From positions 1-64,000 of the forward strand of contig NZ_JARVKY010000008.1 in the NCBI RefSeq assembly GCF_029813785.1: DNA of 64,000 nucleotides, given 5' to 3'. A program made the position numbers and the translations under genes. This stretch comes from Streptomyces sp. DH41. Its GTDB lineage: Bacteria > Actinomycetota > Actinomycetes > Streptomycetales > Streptomycetaceae. Numbering within the stretch: the first letter of the stretch is position 1; each line of letters starts with the position of its first letter. This document shows positions 24,111-32,026 of the stretch, piece by piece. The notes under the pieces are model-generated. The model saw only the letters and a list, made by a program, of their open reading frames with translations, ran no database searches and had not been told where the DNA came from.

Positions 24111-26715
24111 TCGGACACCCCGCGGGAGTGGGCTGGGACGCGTCGTGGATCAGGGCCTCGTGGGCAGCCTTCACCCGCTCGACGTCCGGCTTGAGGACCT
24201 TGCGGTCGTAGGTCGTCAGGCCGTTCAGCTCGCCCTCGACGTCCGAGATCTGGGTGTAGACGGCACCGTTGCTGCCCCGGCAGACCAGGGCGCGCACCTC
24301 GTCGAGCTTGGTGAGGTAGTCGTCGGTGTACGTCTGGGGGTCGACGTCGACGTACGACTGCTGCACGGACCAGGCGTGTCCGGGCACCGCGAGACCGAGG
24401 CCGCCGTACTCGCCGGTGACCAGGGCGCGTTCGCCGTCCGGCGAGGGCGGCAGGGCGGGGCTCGGGTAGCCGTGCTCGTCCATGAGGTCGCCGGCGCCTC
24501 CGTCGGCCCCGAGGTTCAGGCCCGACTGGTTGTTGACGAGGCGGGTCGGGTCCCAGGCCTTGGCCTGCTCGGCGACGCGCTTGATGTCGTACTGCCCCCA
24601 GCCCTCGTTGAAGGTGACCCACATGATGATCGACGGGTGGCTGACGTGTTCGTCGATCATCTCCTTCATCTCACGCTCGAACTCGGCCCGGGAGGCGGCG
24701 TTCGGGTTCACCCCCGGGGTCATGGAGGGCATGTCCTGCCACACCATCAGACCCAGCTTGTCGGCCCAGTAGAACCAGCGGTCGGGCTCGACCTTGATGT
24801 GCTTGCGCACGGAGTTGAAGCCGAGCTTCTTGTGCAGCTTCAGGTCGTACGCGAGGGCCTCGTCGGTCGGGGCGGTGTGCAGGCCGTCCGGCCAGAAGCC
24901 CTGGTCGAGGGTGGCCATCATGAAGACCGGTTCGCCGTTGAGGATCGTGCGCGGCACGCCGTTCACCTTCTCGACGGCGATGGAGCGCATCCCGAAGTAG
25001 CTCTCGACGTGGTCCCGTCCGACGGTCACCTCGAGGTCGTACAGGAACGGGTCGTCGGGTGACCACAGGCGAGGGTCGTGGATCTTCAGGGTCAGCGGCT
25101 CGCCGGTGCGTCCGCTCACCGTGGCGACCCTGCGGTGCCCCTCGTACGCCGTCGCCCTGATCCGTACGCCGTCGCGCACGCCCTTCGGCTCAACGGTCAG
25201 GGTGCCCGCGTCGACGTCCGGGGTCAGCTTCAGGGAGTCCACGTGGTCCCGGGCGACCGGCTCCATCCAGACCGTCTGCCAGATGCCGGAGCTGGGCGTG
25301 TACCAGATGCCGCTCGGGTCCAGGCTCTGCTTGCCGACCGGCGGGTTCTCGCCGCCCCGCGCGTCGGTCGGGTCGTAGACGCCGACGATCAGCTCCTGGG
25401 TGCGGCCCGGCTTCAGCGCGTCGGTGACGTCGGCGCTGAACTTGTCGTAGCCGCCCTTGTGCTCGGCGACCCTGGTGCCGTTGACGTACACCTCGGACTG
25501 CCAGTCGACGGCGCCGAAGTTGAGCTTCAGCCGCTGGCCGTGGCCGATGTGCCAGTTCGCCGGGACCGTGAAGGTGCGGCGGTACCACATGCGGTCCTCG
25601 TGCCGCTGGATGCCGGAGAGCTGGGACTCCACCGGGTACGGGACGAGGATGCGCTCCTTCAGGTTCTTGCCGACCGGCGGCTGCTCACCGGCCTCGGCGG
25701 CGGCGAACTGCCAGCGGCCGTTGAGGTTGCGCCAGGCGTCACGGGTCAGCTGCGGTCGCGGGTACTCCGGGAGGGCGTTGTCCGGGCCCACCTCGTCGGC
25801 CCAGTCGGTGCGCAGCTCGTATGTCGAGTGGTTGCCGCCGCTGCTCCAGAAGGCCTTGACAACGTTGCCCTCGGCGTCGGCGAGGCCGCCTTCCCCGTCG
25901 TAGCGGACGTCGGCGGTGCCGGGGGCGTCGCCGTCCTTGTTGCCGACGACGGGCTGGTCGAGGGCGACGAGGAGGGCGGTGGGGTCGGCGGGGTCGACCT
26001 TCGCCTCGCCCAGGGGCCACTTGGCGCCGCCGATCACCGCTTCGAGGTGGTCGTCGAGGCCGGCCGGGGGCGCGGCGAGCGGGCGCGGGAAGTCGAGCTT
26101 GAGGGTGCGGCCGGTGGCCTGGACGGTGGTCGCCGTCGCGCCGTCGTAGTCGAAGCCGTCGGGCAGGCGGAACGCCGACTGCGGGACGGGCTCCTTGCTG
26201 CCGCCGGGCTCGGTCCAGCGCAGGTGGAGGTTGGAGCCCCCGTAGTGCTCGAAGTACTCCAGCTTGATGTCGTAGGACTGACCGGTAGTCAGTTCCACGG
26301 GCTGGGCGGTCTGCTCGCGGTCCCAGTCGTCGACCCAGTGGTCGATGGCGAGCTGTCCGCCGATCCAGAGGCGGAAGCCGTTGTCGCCGATGACCGAGAA
26401 GGTGTGGGCGCCGGTCTTCTCCGGCACCAGTTTGCCGGTCCAGCGGACGCTGACGTCGTCCGACTGCCCGGTGGCGAAGTTCAGCCGCGGCTCCAGGGTG
26501 TCGAAGTCGAGCTGCGGGTCGAAGCCGGTGGCCTTGAGTTCGTGGAAGTCGAAGGCTCCGGGGGCGGACTGGGTGTAGTACTCGCCCTTCAGGCCGTGGA
26601 TCTCCGCGGCGTCGTCGTCGGCCGCGCTCGCGTTCGGCACGGCGGCGAGGCCGGCGACGCCGAGGGCGGCGGCGAGCAGTAACGCCAGTCGGTCTCTGAG
26701 TCGTTTGGTGCGCAC
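24103..26715 (-). CDS. Secreted PA14-domain glycoside hydrolase family 2 protein
   Basis: An 870-residue exported glycosidase. It has a signal peptide (about 1-31, ending ASA). A PA14 carbohydrate-binding domain follows (about 42-185: GLKGEYYTQ, GDNGFRLWIGGQLAIDHWVD, YFEHYGGSNLHLRW). The GH2 sugar-binding, immunoglobulin-like and TIM-barrel domains then cover about 315-870. The acid/base Glu is in VTFNEGWGQYD and the nucleophile Glu in LVTGEYGGLG, so the enzyme looks active. Specificity among beta-galactosidase, mannosidase and glucuronidase types is not clear. Twin ACATCGATGT palindromes upstream suggest LacI-type control. The stop codon lies in a 25-bp tandem repeat. Confidence 0.88.
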   Translation of the reverse strand: MRTKRLRDRLALLLAAALGVAGLAAVPNASAADDDAAEIHGLKGEYYTQSAPGAFDFHELKATGFDPQLDFDTLEPRLNFATGQSDDVSVRWTGKLVPEKTGAHTFSVIGDNGFRLWIGGQLAIDHWVDDWDREQTAQPVELTTGQSYDIKLEYFEHYGGSNLHLRWTEPGGSKEPVPQSAFRLPDGFDYDGATATTVQATGRTLKLDFPRPLAAPPAGLDDHLEAVIGGAKWPLGEAKVDPADPTALLVALDQPVVGNKDGDAPGTADVRYDGEGGLADAEGNVVKAFWSSGGNHSTYELRTDWADEVGPDNALPEYPRPQLTRDAWRNLNGRWQFAAAEAGEQPPVGKNLKERILVPYPVESQLSGIQRHEDRMWYRRTFTVPANWHIGHGQRLKLNFGAVDWQSEVYVNGTRVAEHKGGYDKFSADVTDALKPGRTQELIVGVYDPTDARGGENPPVGKQSLDPSGIWYTPSSGIWQTVWMEPVARDHVDSLKLTPDVDAGTLTVEPKGVRDGVRIRATAYEGHRRVATVSGRTGEPLTLKIHDPRLWSPDDPFLYDLEVTVGRDHVESYFGMRSIAVEKVNGVPRTILNGEPVFMMATLDQGFWPDGLHTAPTDEALAYDLKLHKKLGFNSVRKHIKVEPDRWFYWADKLGLMVWQDMPSMTPGVNPNAASRAEFEREMKEMIDEHVSHPSIIMWVTFNEGWGQYDIKRVAEQAKAWDPTRLVNNQSGLNLGADGGAGDLMDEHGYPSPALPPSPDGERALVTGEYGGLGLAVPGHAWSVQQSYVDVDPQTYTDDYLTKLDEVRALVCRGSNGAVYTQISDVEGELNGLTTYDRKVLKPDVERVKAAHEALIHDASQPTPAGCPTV

Positions 26716-26762
26716 TGACCCTCTCCTCGAGAACGGGTGGTGGCTGATGGCTCAGGGTTCGG

Positions 26763-26804
26763 ACATCGATGTCATGCGTTTTCGCGCATGACATACATCG
26801 ATGT
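26763..26804. promoter_or_regulatory. Operator-like palindrome array upstream of the GH2 gene
   Basis: The 10-base palindrome ACATCGATGT occurs at 26763-26772 and 26795-26804, exactly 32 bases apart (three helical turns). Between them TGTCATGCG (26770-26778) and CGCATGACA (26785-26793) form a perfect inverted repeat. The spacing on one DNA face and the position 48-89 bases before the start suggest binding by a LacI-type repressor; no such gene is nearby. Confidence 0.6.
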
Positions 26805-26977
26805 AACAACGGATGTGCAGTGGCATGACAACACGGATTCCACTTGACGTCCAGGGACATGACAACAACCCCGGACGCCTCTCGGCTGTCGCGGGCACCG
26901 GGGGTATCGCGGACACCGCGGGTACCGCACGCACCCTCGGCCGGCCGCCTACCCGCCCCGCCACGCCGCCCACCCCG

Positions 26978-28198
26978 TCACAGCACCCGCTGCCCCTTGC
27001 CGAGCGCGATCACGCCTCCCTTGGAGACGGTGTACAACTCGGCGTCCCGCTCCGGGTTGACGCCGATCGTCGCGCCCGGCGGCACGTCCACGTTCTTGTC
27101 CAGCACCGCCCCGCGCACGACCGCACCCCGGCCGACGTGCACGTTGTCGTGCAGCACCGAGCCCTGCACGACCGCTCCCGGGTCGACCACCACGCCCGGC
27201 GAGAGCACGGACCGGGTGACCTGCCCGCGGATCAGACAGCCCGCGCTGATGATCGACTCGCCGGCGATGCCGCCGGCGTTGAAGCGGGCGGGCGAGAGCT
27301 GACCGGAGTGGGTGTAGACCGGCCAGTCCCGGTTGTAGAGGTTGAACGCGGGCCGCTCGGCGATCAGGTCCATGTGGGCGTCGTAGTAGGCGTCGAGGGT
27401 GCCGACGTCCCGCCAGTAGCCCTGGTCCCCGGTGGTCTCCCCCGGCACGTGGTTGTCGCTGAAGTCGTACAGCGCCGCCTCGCCCCGGTCGGTGAGCCGG
27501 GGCAGGATCGAACCGCCCATGTCGTGCACCGAGTTCTCGTCCTCGGCGTCCCGGTACAGGGCTTCCACGAGGGCCTTGGTGGTGAAGACGTAGTTGCCCA
27601 TCGAGGCGAAGACGCACGCGGGGTCGTCGGGCAGTCCGGGAGGATCGGCCGGCTTCTCCAGGAAGCCGGTGACGGCCCGGCCGTCGGAACCCGGGGTGAT
27701 CACGCCGAAGGAGGGCGACTGGGCGCGCGGGACCCGTATCCCGGCCACGGTCACGCCCGCGCCGGACTCGATGTGCTGGGCGAGCATCTGGCGCGGGTCC
27801 ATCCGGTACACGTGGTCGGCGCCGAAGACCGCGACGTACTCGGGCTGTTCGTCGTGCACCAGGTTCAGGGACTGCAGGATCGCGTCGGCGCTGCCCAGGT
27901 ACCAGCGCGGGCCCAGACGCTGCTGGGCGGGGACGGGGGTGACGTAGTTGCCCAGCAGGCTGGACATCCGCCAGGTGGTGGTGATGTGCCGGTCCAGGGA
28001 GTGCGACTTGTACTGGGTGAGGACGCAGATCCGCAGGATGTCGCCGTTGACCAGGTTGGACAGCACGAAGTCGACCAGCCGGTAGGTGCCGCCGAAGGTG
28101 ACCGCGGGTTTCGCGCGGTCCGCGGTCAGGGGCATCAGACGCTTGCCCTCTCCGCCCGCCAGCACGATCCCGAGCACCGAAGGACCTCCACGACGCAT
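26978..28198 (-). CDS. glgC: Glucose-1-phosphate adenylyltransferase
   Basis: A 406-residue enzyme that makes ADP-glucose from ATP and glucose-1-phosphate, the donor for glycogen and maltosyl-phosphate synthesis. The nucleotidyltransferase domain starts with LGIVLAGGEGKRLMPLTADRAK. The ADP-glucose-specific region FLEKPAD and the catalytic-core VFGADHVYRMD are present. A C-terminal left-handed beta-helix (from about 290) has hexapeptide repeats such as VQGSVLHDNVHVGRGAVVRG. The ATG at 28198 follows GAGGGGAGC; an in-frame Met five codons earlier is less well placed. It lies directly downstream of the glycogen synthase gene on the same strand. Confidence 0.93.
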   Translation of the reverse strand: MRRGGPSVLGIVLAGGEGKRLMPLTADRAKPAVTFGGTYRLVDFVLSNLVNGDILRICVLTQYKSHSLDRHITTTWRMSSLLGNYVTPVPAQQRLGPRWYLGSADAILQSLNLVHDEQPEYVAVFGADHVYRMDPRQMLAQHIESGAGVTVAGIRVPRAQSPSFGVITPGSDGRAVTGFLEKPADPPGLPDDPACVFASMGNYVFTTKALVEALYRDAEDENSVHDMGGSILPRLTDRGEAALYDFSDNHVPGETTGDQGYWRDVGTLDAYYDAHMDLIAERPAFNLYNRDWPVYTHSGQLSPARFNAGGIAGESIISAGCLIRGQVTRSVLSPGVVVDPGAVVQGSVLHDNVHVGRGAVVRGAVLDKNVDVPPGATIGVNPERDAELYTVSKGGVIALGKGQRVL

Positions 28199-28253
28199 GG
28201 CCGCTCCCCTCACCCTCGTTCACCCCCGGCTGCCCCCGGGCGGGGCGGCCTAA

Positions 28254-28306
28254 GCCTGCTGGAGGATCTCCTCGTACTACGCCTGCTTGAGGATCTCCTC
28301 GTAGAG
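28254..28306. repeat. 27-bp duplication of the glgA 3' end
   Basis: The 3' end of the glgA-like gene encodes YEEILKQA then stop (down to 28277). Immediately downstream a near-identical 27-base unit (period 28254 to 28281) would encode YEEILQQA then stop in a shifted position. It looks like a short tandem duplication of the gene terminus. Confidence 0.7.
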
Positions 28307-29464
28307 CCCGACCGTGCGGCGGGCGACCGCGTCCCAGCCGAACTCGTCCACCGCGCGCTCCCGGCCCGCCTCACCCATCCGCCGGGCGGTCTCCGGGTCG
28401 CCGAGGACGGAGTCCAGTGCCCGGGCGAGGCCCGCCTCGAAGTCGTCGTCCCGGTCGCCGTTCCCGTTGTCGTCGCCACCGTCGTCCCTGGGGACGAGGA
28501 CCCCCGTCTCGCCGTCCGCCACGACCTCGGGGATGCCGCCGATCCGGGAGGCGACCACGGGCGTGCCGCAGGCCATCGCCTCCAGGTTGACGATGCCGAG
28601 GGGCTCGTAAACGGAAGGACAGACGAAGACCGCGGCGTGCGTCAGCAGCTGGATCACCTCCGGGCGCGGCAGCATGCGCGGGATCCAGTACACGCCCTCG
28701 CGGGTACGGCTCAGCTCGGCGAAGAGGTCGCGGAACTCCTGGTCGATCTCGGGGGTGTCCGGGGCTCCGGCGCACAGCACGACCTGCGCGGCCGGATCGA
28801 TGTCCCGTGCCGCGCGCAGCAGGTGCGGCACGCCCTTCTGGCGGGTGATGCGGCCGACGAACAGGACGTACGGGCGGGAGCGGTCCAGGCCGATCCGGTC
28901 CAGGGCGTCGGCGGCGGGGTCGGGCCGGTAGAGGGTGGTGTCGATGCCGTTGTGCACGACGTGGACCCGGGAGGCGTCCAGCGCCGGGTAGCAGCCGAGG
29001 ATGTCGTCGCGCATGGCGCCGGACACGGCTATCACCGCGTCGGCGGACTCGACCGCGGTGCGCTCGGCCCAGCTGGAGAGGGCGTAACCGCCGCCCAGCT
29101 GCTCGGCCTTCCAGGGGCGCAGGGGCTCCAGCGAGTGGGCGGTCACGACGTGCGGGATGCCGTACAGGAGCTTGGCGAGGTGGCCGCCGAGGCCCGTGTA
29201 CCAGGTGTGGGAGTGGACCAGTTCGCGTCCTTGGAGGGCGGCGGTCATGGCGAGGTCCACGGAGAAGGTGCGCAGCGCGTCGTTGGCGCCGTCGAGTGCG
29301 GACCAGGAGCGGTGCCGCAGCACGCCGTCGGCGCGGCCCTCGCCCCAGCAGTGCACGTCGAGGTCGACGAGGCGGGCGAGCTCCCGGGCGAGGAACTCGA
29401 CATGGACCCCCGCTCCGCCGTACACGTCCGGCGGATACTCCCGGGTCAGCAGTCCCACACGCAC
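28277..29464 (-). CDS. glgA: Actinobacterial glycogen synthase / maltose-1-phosphate synthase (GT4)
   Basis: A 395-residue GT-B glycosyltransferase using ADP-glucose. The N-terminal domain has REYPPDVYGGAGVHVEFLA and HSHTWYTGLGGHLAK. The C-terminal donor domain shows FVGRITRQKGVPHLLRAA and the EPLGIVNLEAMACGTPVVAS segment with the paired catalytic Glu. This actinobacterial type is annotated as glycogen synthase; in mycobacteria the orthologue makes maltose-1-phosphate (GlgM). An acidic insertion (DDGGDDNGNGDRDDDFE) sits near residue 340 after LVPRDDG. It precedes glgC on the same strand. The 3' end shows a 27-bp duplication. Confidence 0.9.
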   Translation of the reverse strand: MRVGLLTREYPPDVYGGAGVHVEFLARELARLVDLDVHCWGEGRADGVLRHRSWSALDGANDALRTFSVDLAMTAALQGRELVHSHTWYTGLGGHLAKLLYGIPHVVTAHSLEPLRPWKAEQLGGGYALSSWAERTAVESADAVIAVSGAMRDDILGCYPALDASRVHVVHNGIDTTLYRPDPAADALDRIGLDRSRPYVLFVGRITRQKGVPHLLRAARDIDPAAQVVLCAGAPDTPEIDQEFRDLFAELSRTREGVYWIPRMLPRPEVIQLLTHAAVFVCPSVYEPLGIVNLEAMACGTPVVASRIGGIPEVVADGETGVLVPRDDGGDDNGNGDRDDDFEAGLARALDSVLGDPETARRMGEAGRERAVDEFGWDAVARRTVGLYEEILKQA

Positions 29465-29610
29465 CCGGAACCTCCCGTCTCGGCGGCTGGTCCCCTCATG
29501 GTCACTCAGACGAGGCGCCTGGGGAAGAGTGCCGGGGCTGTGGAGACCGGGGAGCGGAAGCCCCCGCCGGCCGGGTGGACCCCGGTGGCTGCGCGAACCC
29601 CGGCGGCCGG

Positions 29611-29810
29611 GCAGACCCCGGCGACGGCTGAGCAGGACCCGGCGGTCAGGCAGACCCCGGCGACGGCTGAGCAGGATCCGACGGTCAGGCAGACCCCGGC
29701 GACCGGGAGAAGCACCCGACGGTCAGGCAGACCCCGGCGACCGCTGAGCAGCACCCGACGGTCAGGCAGGACCCGACGGTCAGGCAAACCCCGGTGGCCG
29801 GGAGAAGCAG
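29611..29810. repeat. 38-39-bp tandem repeat array upstream of glgA
   Basis: About four and a half copies of a unit beginning GCAGACCCCGGCGAC and ending GGTCAG start at 29611, 29650, 29689 and 29727, with a partial copy at 29766. The array occupies the 315-base gap between glgA and the 2Fe-2S gene and runs into the latter's 3' end. A 93-residue frame through it is an artefact of the repeat. Confidence 0.8.
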
Positions 29811-30535
29811 CAGTCGCCGCAGACCCCTGCGCCGGGCACCCGGTAGTACAGGCAGCAGCTGCGGCGACGGAAGGCCGTACCGGTGAGGGTGCCGGTGTCC
29901 GCGAGCAGGGGGTGGGCGAGCAGACCGGAGGTCAGGGAGCGGGCACGATCGGCGATGACCGTACGGCCGTGGCGGCGGGCCCAGCCGTCCAGTTCGCGGC
30001 CGGCTCCGGCGAGCGCGGAGGCCGCGTTCCCCCACAACAGGCCGGTCGCGACGCGGTGGCGGGCGCGCAGGGCCGCTGTCAGGGGTACCAGGTGGCCTTG
30101 GAGCACGACCTCCGCGATCGTGGCGGCGTCACCCGGCAGGGCGCGCACCTCGGCCAGCCACAGGTCGTCGGGTGCGGTGGCGTCGGGGTCCCAGCGCAGC
30201 AGGGGCGGGGCGAGGTCGGGGACGCCGCCGTAGAGTGCGGCGCACCCCAGCGTCACCGACCACAGACGGGCCGCGAGCCCCTGGTGGGCCACGGAGGCGG
30301 CGATGCGGGCCTCGGGTGCGCGCAGCGCGGCGGCGACCTTCTGAACGCGGAAGGCGAGCGGGTCCTCGCGCTCCTGTGCGTGAACGTCCGGCGTCGCGTC
30401 TCCGTATCCCTGGGTGTACGCCTGTGCGAGGGTGGGTAGCTCCCGGGGCGGCAACCGCGACGTGTGCGGCGACGCGTGCAGGATGGAGAAGGCGCCCAGC
30501 GGGCGGAGCGCGGCAAGGCCGGGGTCGAGGTCCAC
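29780..30535 (-). CDS. 2Fe-2S-binding protein (FhuF-like ferric reductase type)
   Basis: A protein of about 251 residues with no signal peptide. Its C-terminus carries the Cys-Cys-x10-Cys-x2-Cys signature (CCLYYRVPGAGVCGDC), the 2Fe-2S ligand set of FhuF-type siderophore-iron reductases. The upstream ALARRHRVATGLLWGNAASALAGAGREL-like helical region is also typical. It probably releases iron from ferric siderophores using electrons from a cytoplasmic reductase. The GTG at 30535 is chosen from the homologous-looking N-terminus (DLDPGLAALRPLGAF). No ribosome site is visible, so leaderless translation is possible; GTG at 30568 is an alternative. Confidence 0.75.
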   Translation of the reverse strand: MDLDPGLAALRPLGAFSILHASPHTSRLPPRELPTLAQAYTQGYGDATPDVHAQEREDPLAFRVQKVAAALRAPEARIAASVAHQGLAARLWSVTLGCAALYGGVPDLAPPLLRWDPDATAPDDLWLAEVRALPGDAATIAEVVLQGHLVPLTAALRARHRVATGLLWGNAASALAGAGRELDGWARRHGRTVIADRARSLTSGLLAHPLLADTGTLTGTAFRRRSCCLYYRVPGAGVCGDCCFSRPPGFA

Positions 30536-30763
30536 GGAGAGCAGTAATATCAAGGCCCTTAGGGGCACGAGGTCGGGGGCCCGGTACTGAAGTCGCCCAC
30601 CCTGGGGAGGACGGCGCCGCCCTCGTACTCCATCGGCAGTAGGACCCAATGAGTGCTCAGGGACGACGACGGGAAGACCCTGAGAAGGCATCGTGTTGTC
30701 CATGGAAGACGACCGTTCGCCGCGCCGGGCCCAGCGCCCCCGCCTCACGCAGAGGAGCAGCCG

Positions 30764-32026
30764 ATGAGCGCCCTCGCGTTTTCCGTGCTGCTGTCGCTCG
30801 TCTCCGCCGTGGCGTACGCGGGCGGAGCGATCGTGCAGGAGCAGGTCGCGGCGTCCTCCCCGGGTGCTCAGTACGCTCCGCTGCGCCGGCCCGGCTGGTG
30901 GGCGGCGGTCGGACTCAACGGCCTCGGTGGCCTGCTGCACGTCGTGGCCCTCGCCCTCGGTCCGCTGAGCCTGGTGCAGCCGCTGGGCGCGCTCACCATC
31001 GTGTTCGCGCTGCCCATGGCCGCGCTGTTCGTGGGCCGCAGGGCCGGCGCGACGGCCTGGCGGGGCGCGCTCATGGCGACCGTCGGTCTCGCGGGTCTGC
31101 TGTCCCTGGTCGGCGCTTCCGACGCGCAGTCGCTGGACTCGGGGCAGCGGGTAGGGGCGGCCGTCGTCACCGGTGGTGTGGTCGTGGCGCTCATGATCGC
31201 CGGCCGGGCCGTGCACCGGCACCCGGCGGTGCGCAGCATCCTGCTGGCAACCGCGTCCGGCATAGCCTTCGGCATGTCCTCCGTCTTCACCAAGACGGTC
31301 GCGGTGGACTGGTCCGGGGGCGTGTCGACCGCCGACCTGCCGTCCCTGGCCGTGATCGGCGTGCTCGCCACGGCCGGCATGCTGCTGTCACAGGCCTCCT
31401 ACCGGGGCGCCGGCCTCGCCGCCCCGCTGGCCACGCTCACGGTGGTGAACCCGGTGGTGGCCGCCGTGGTCGGCATCACGATGTTCGGCGAGACCTTCCG
31501 CTACGGCACGACCGGCACCGCGCTCGCCCTGAGCTGCGGTGTGGTGGCCGCGGGCGGGCTCATCCTGCTGACGACGGAACGCATCGCGCGGGAGGCCGCG
31601 GAGGGAGCCGTGGCGCCCGTCGGTCCGCAGGCCTATCCGCCGGCGGCCGAAGCGGCGGGGGCCGAAGCGAGGGCGATCGGAACGGCGGGGGCCGAAGCGA
31701 GGGCGATCGCAGCGGCGGCGGCCGAAGCGAGCGGGATCGCGGCGGGGACGGCCGGGCCGGATTCGGCGTCGGTCGAGGACGGGCTGGTGCGGGAGGGGCG
31801 CGAGCAGCGGGTCACCCCGCCGGCCGACAAGGTCTTCCTGCCCTCCCCGGCGTCCCCGCCCCTCCCGGACACGGTCCCCGACGAGGAGCCGTATGAGACC
31901 CGGGAGCGGACGGAGAGCAGCGACACGCAACTCTCCGTCGGCGCGCTCTCCTACGGTCCCTTCTACGGTGGTCCGTTCGTCCCGCCGCCCGTCCTCGGCC
32001 GACGCCGGGAGCGGATCAGATCCTGA
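30764..32026 (+). CDS. DMT/EamA-type transporter with long cytoplasmic tail
   Basis: A 420-residue membrane protein. Nine or ten helices fill residues 1-270, beginning SALAFSVLLSLVSAVAYAGGAIVQEQ with the LGPLSLVQPLGALTIVFALP pattern of the drug/metabolite (NIPA-like) group. Residues 280-420 form a low-complexity acidic/Ala-rich tail built partly from three 10-residue repeats (AEARAIGTAG type). The tail is probably cytoplasmic and disordered. Transported substrate unknown. ATG with AGAGGAGCAGCC upstream. The 3' end overlaps the convergent Rpf-M23 gene by 11 bases. Confidence 0.82.
   Translation: MSALAFSVLLSLVSAVAYAGGAIVQEQVAASSPGAQYAPLRRPGWWAAVGLNGLGGLLHVVALALGPLSLVQPLGALTIVFALPMAALFVGRRAGATAWRGALMATVGLAGLLSLVGASDAQSLDSGQRVGAAVVTGGVVVALMIAGRAVHRHPAVRSILLATASGIAFGMSSVFTKTVAVDWSGGVSTADLPSLAVIGVLATAGMLLSQASYRGAGLAAPLATLTVVNPVVAAVVGITMFGETFRYGTTGTALALSCGVVAAGGLILLTTERIAREAAEGAVAPVGPQAYPPAAEAAGAEARAIGTAGAEARAIAAAAAEASGIAAGTAGPDSASVEDGLVREGREQRVTPPADKVFLPSPASPPLPDTVPDEEPYETRERTESSDTQLSVGALSYGPFYGGPFVPPPVLGRRRERIRS
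31655..31744 (+). repeat. Three tandem 30-bp repeats inside the DMT transporter tail
   Basis: Units start at 31655, 31685 and 31715. The first two are nearly identical (GCGGGGGCCGAAGCGAGGGC) and the third has diverged. Each encodes a ten-residue block of the AEARAI type, so copy number changes would stay in frame. Confidence 0.75.

Noticed and set aside
29506..29787. 93-residue leftward frame with VAGVCLTVGSCS-like repeats
   Set aside because: The repetition comes from the 39-bp tandem DNA repeat. No ribosome site or known domain.
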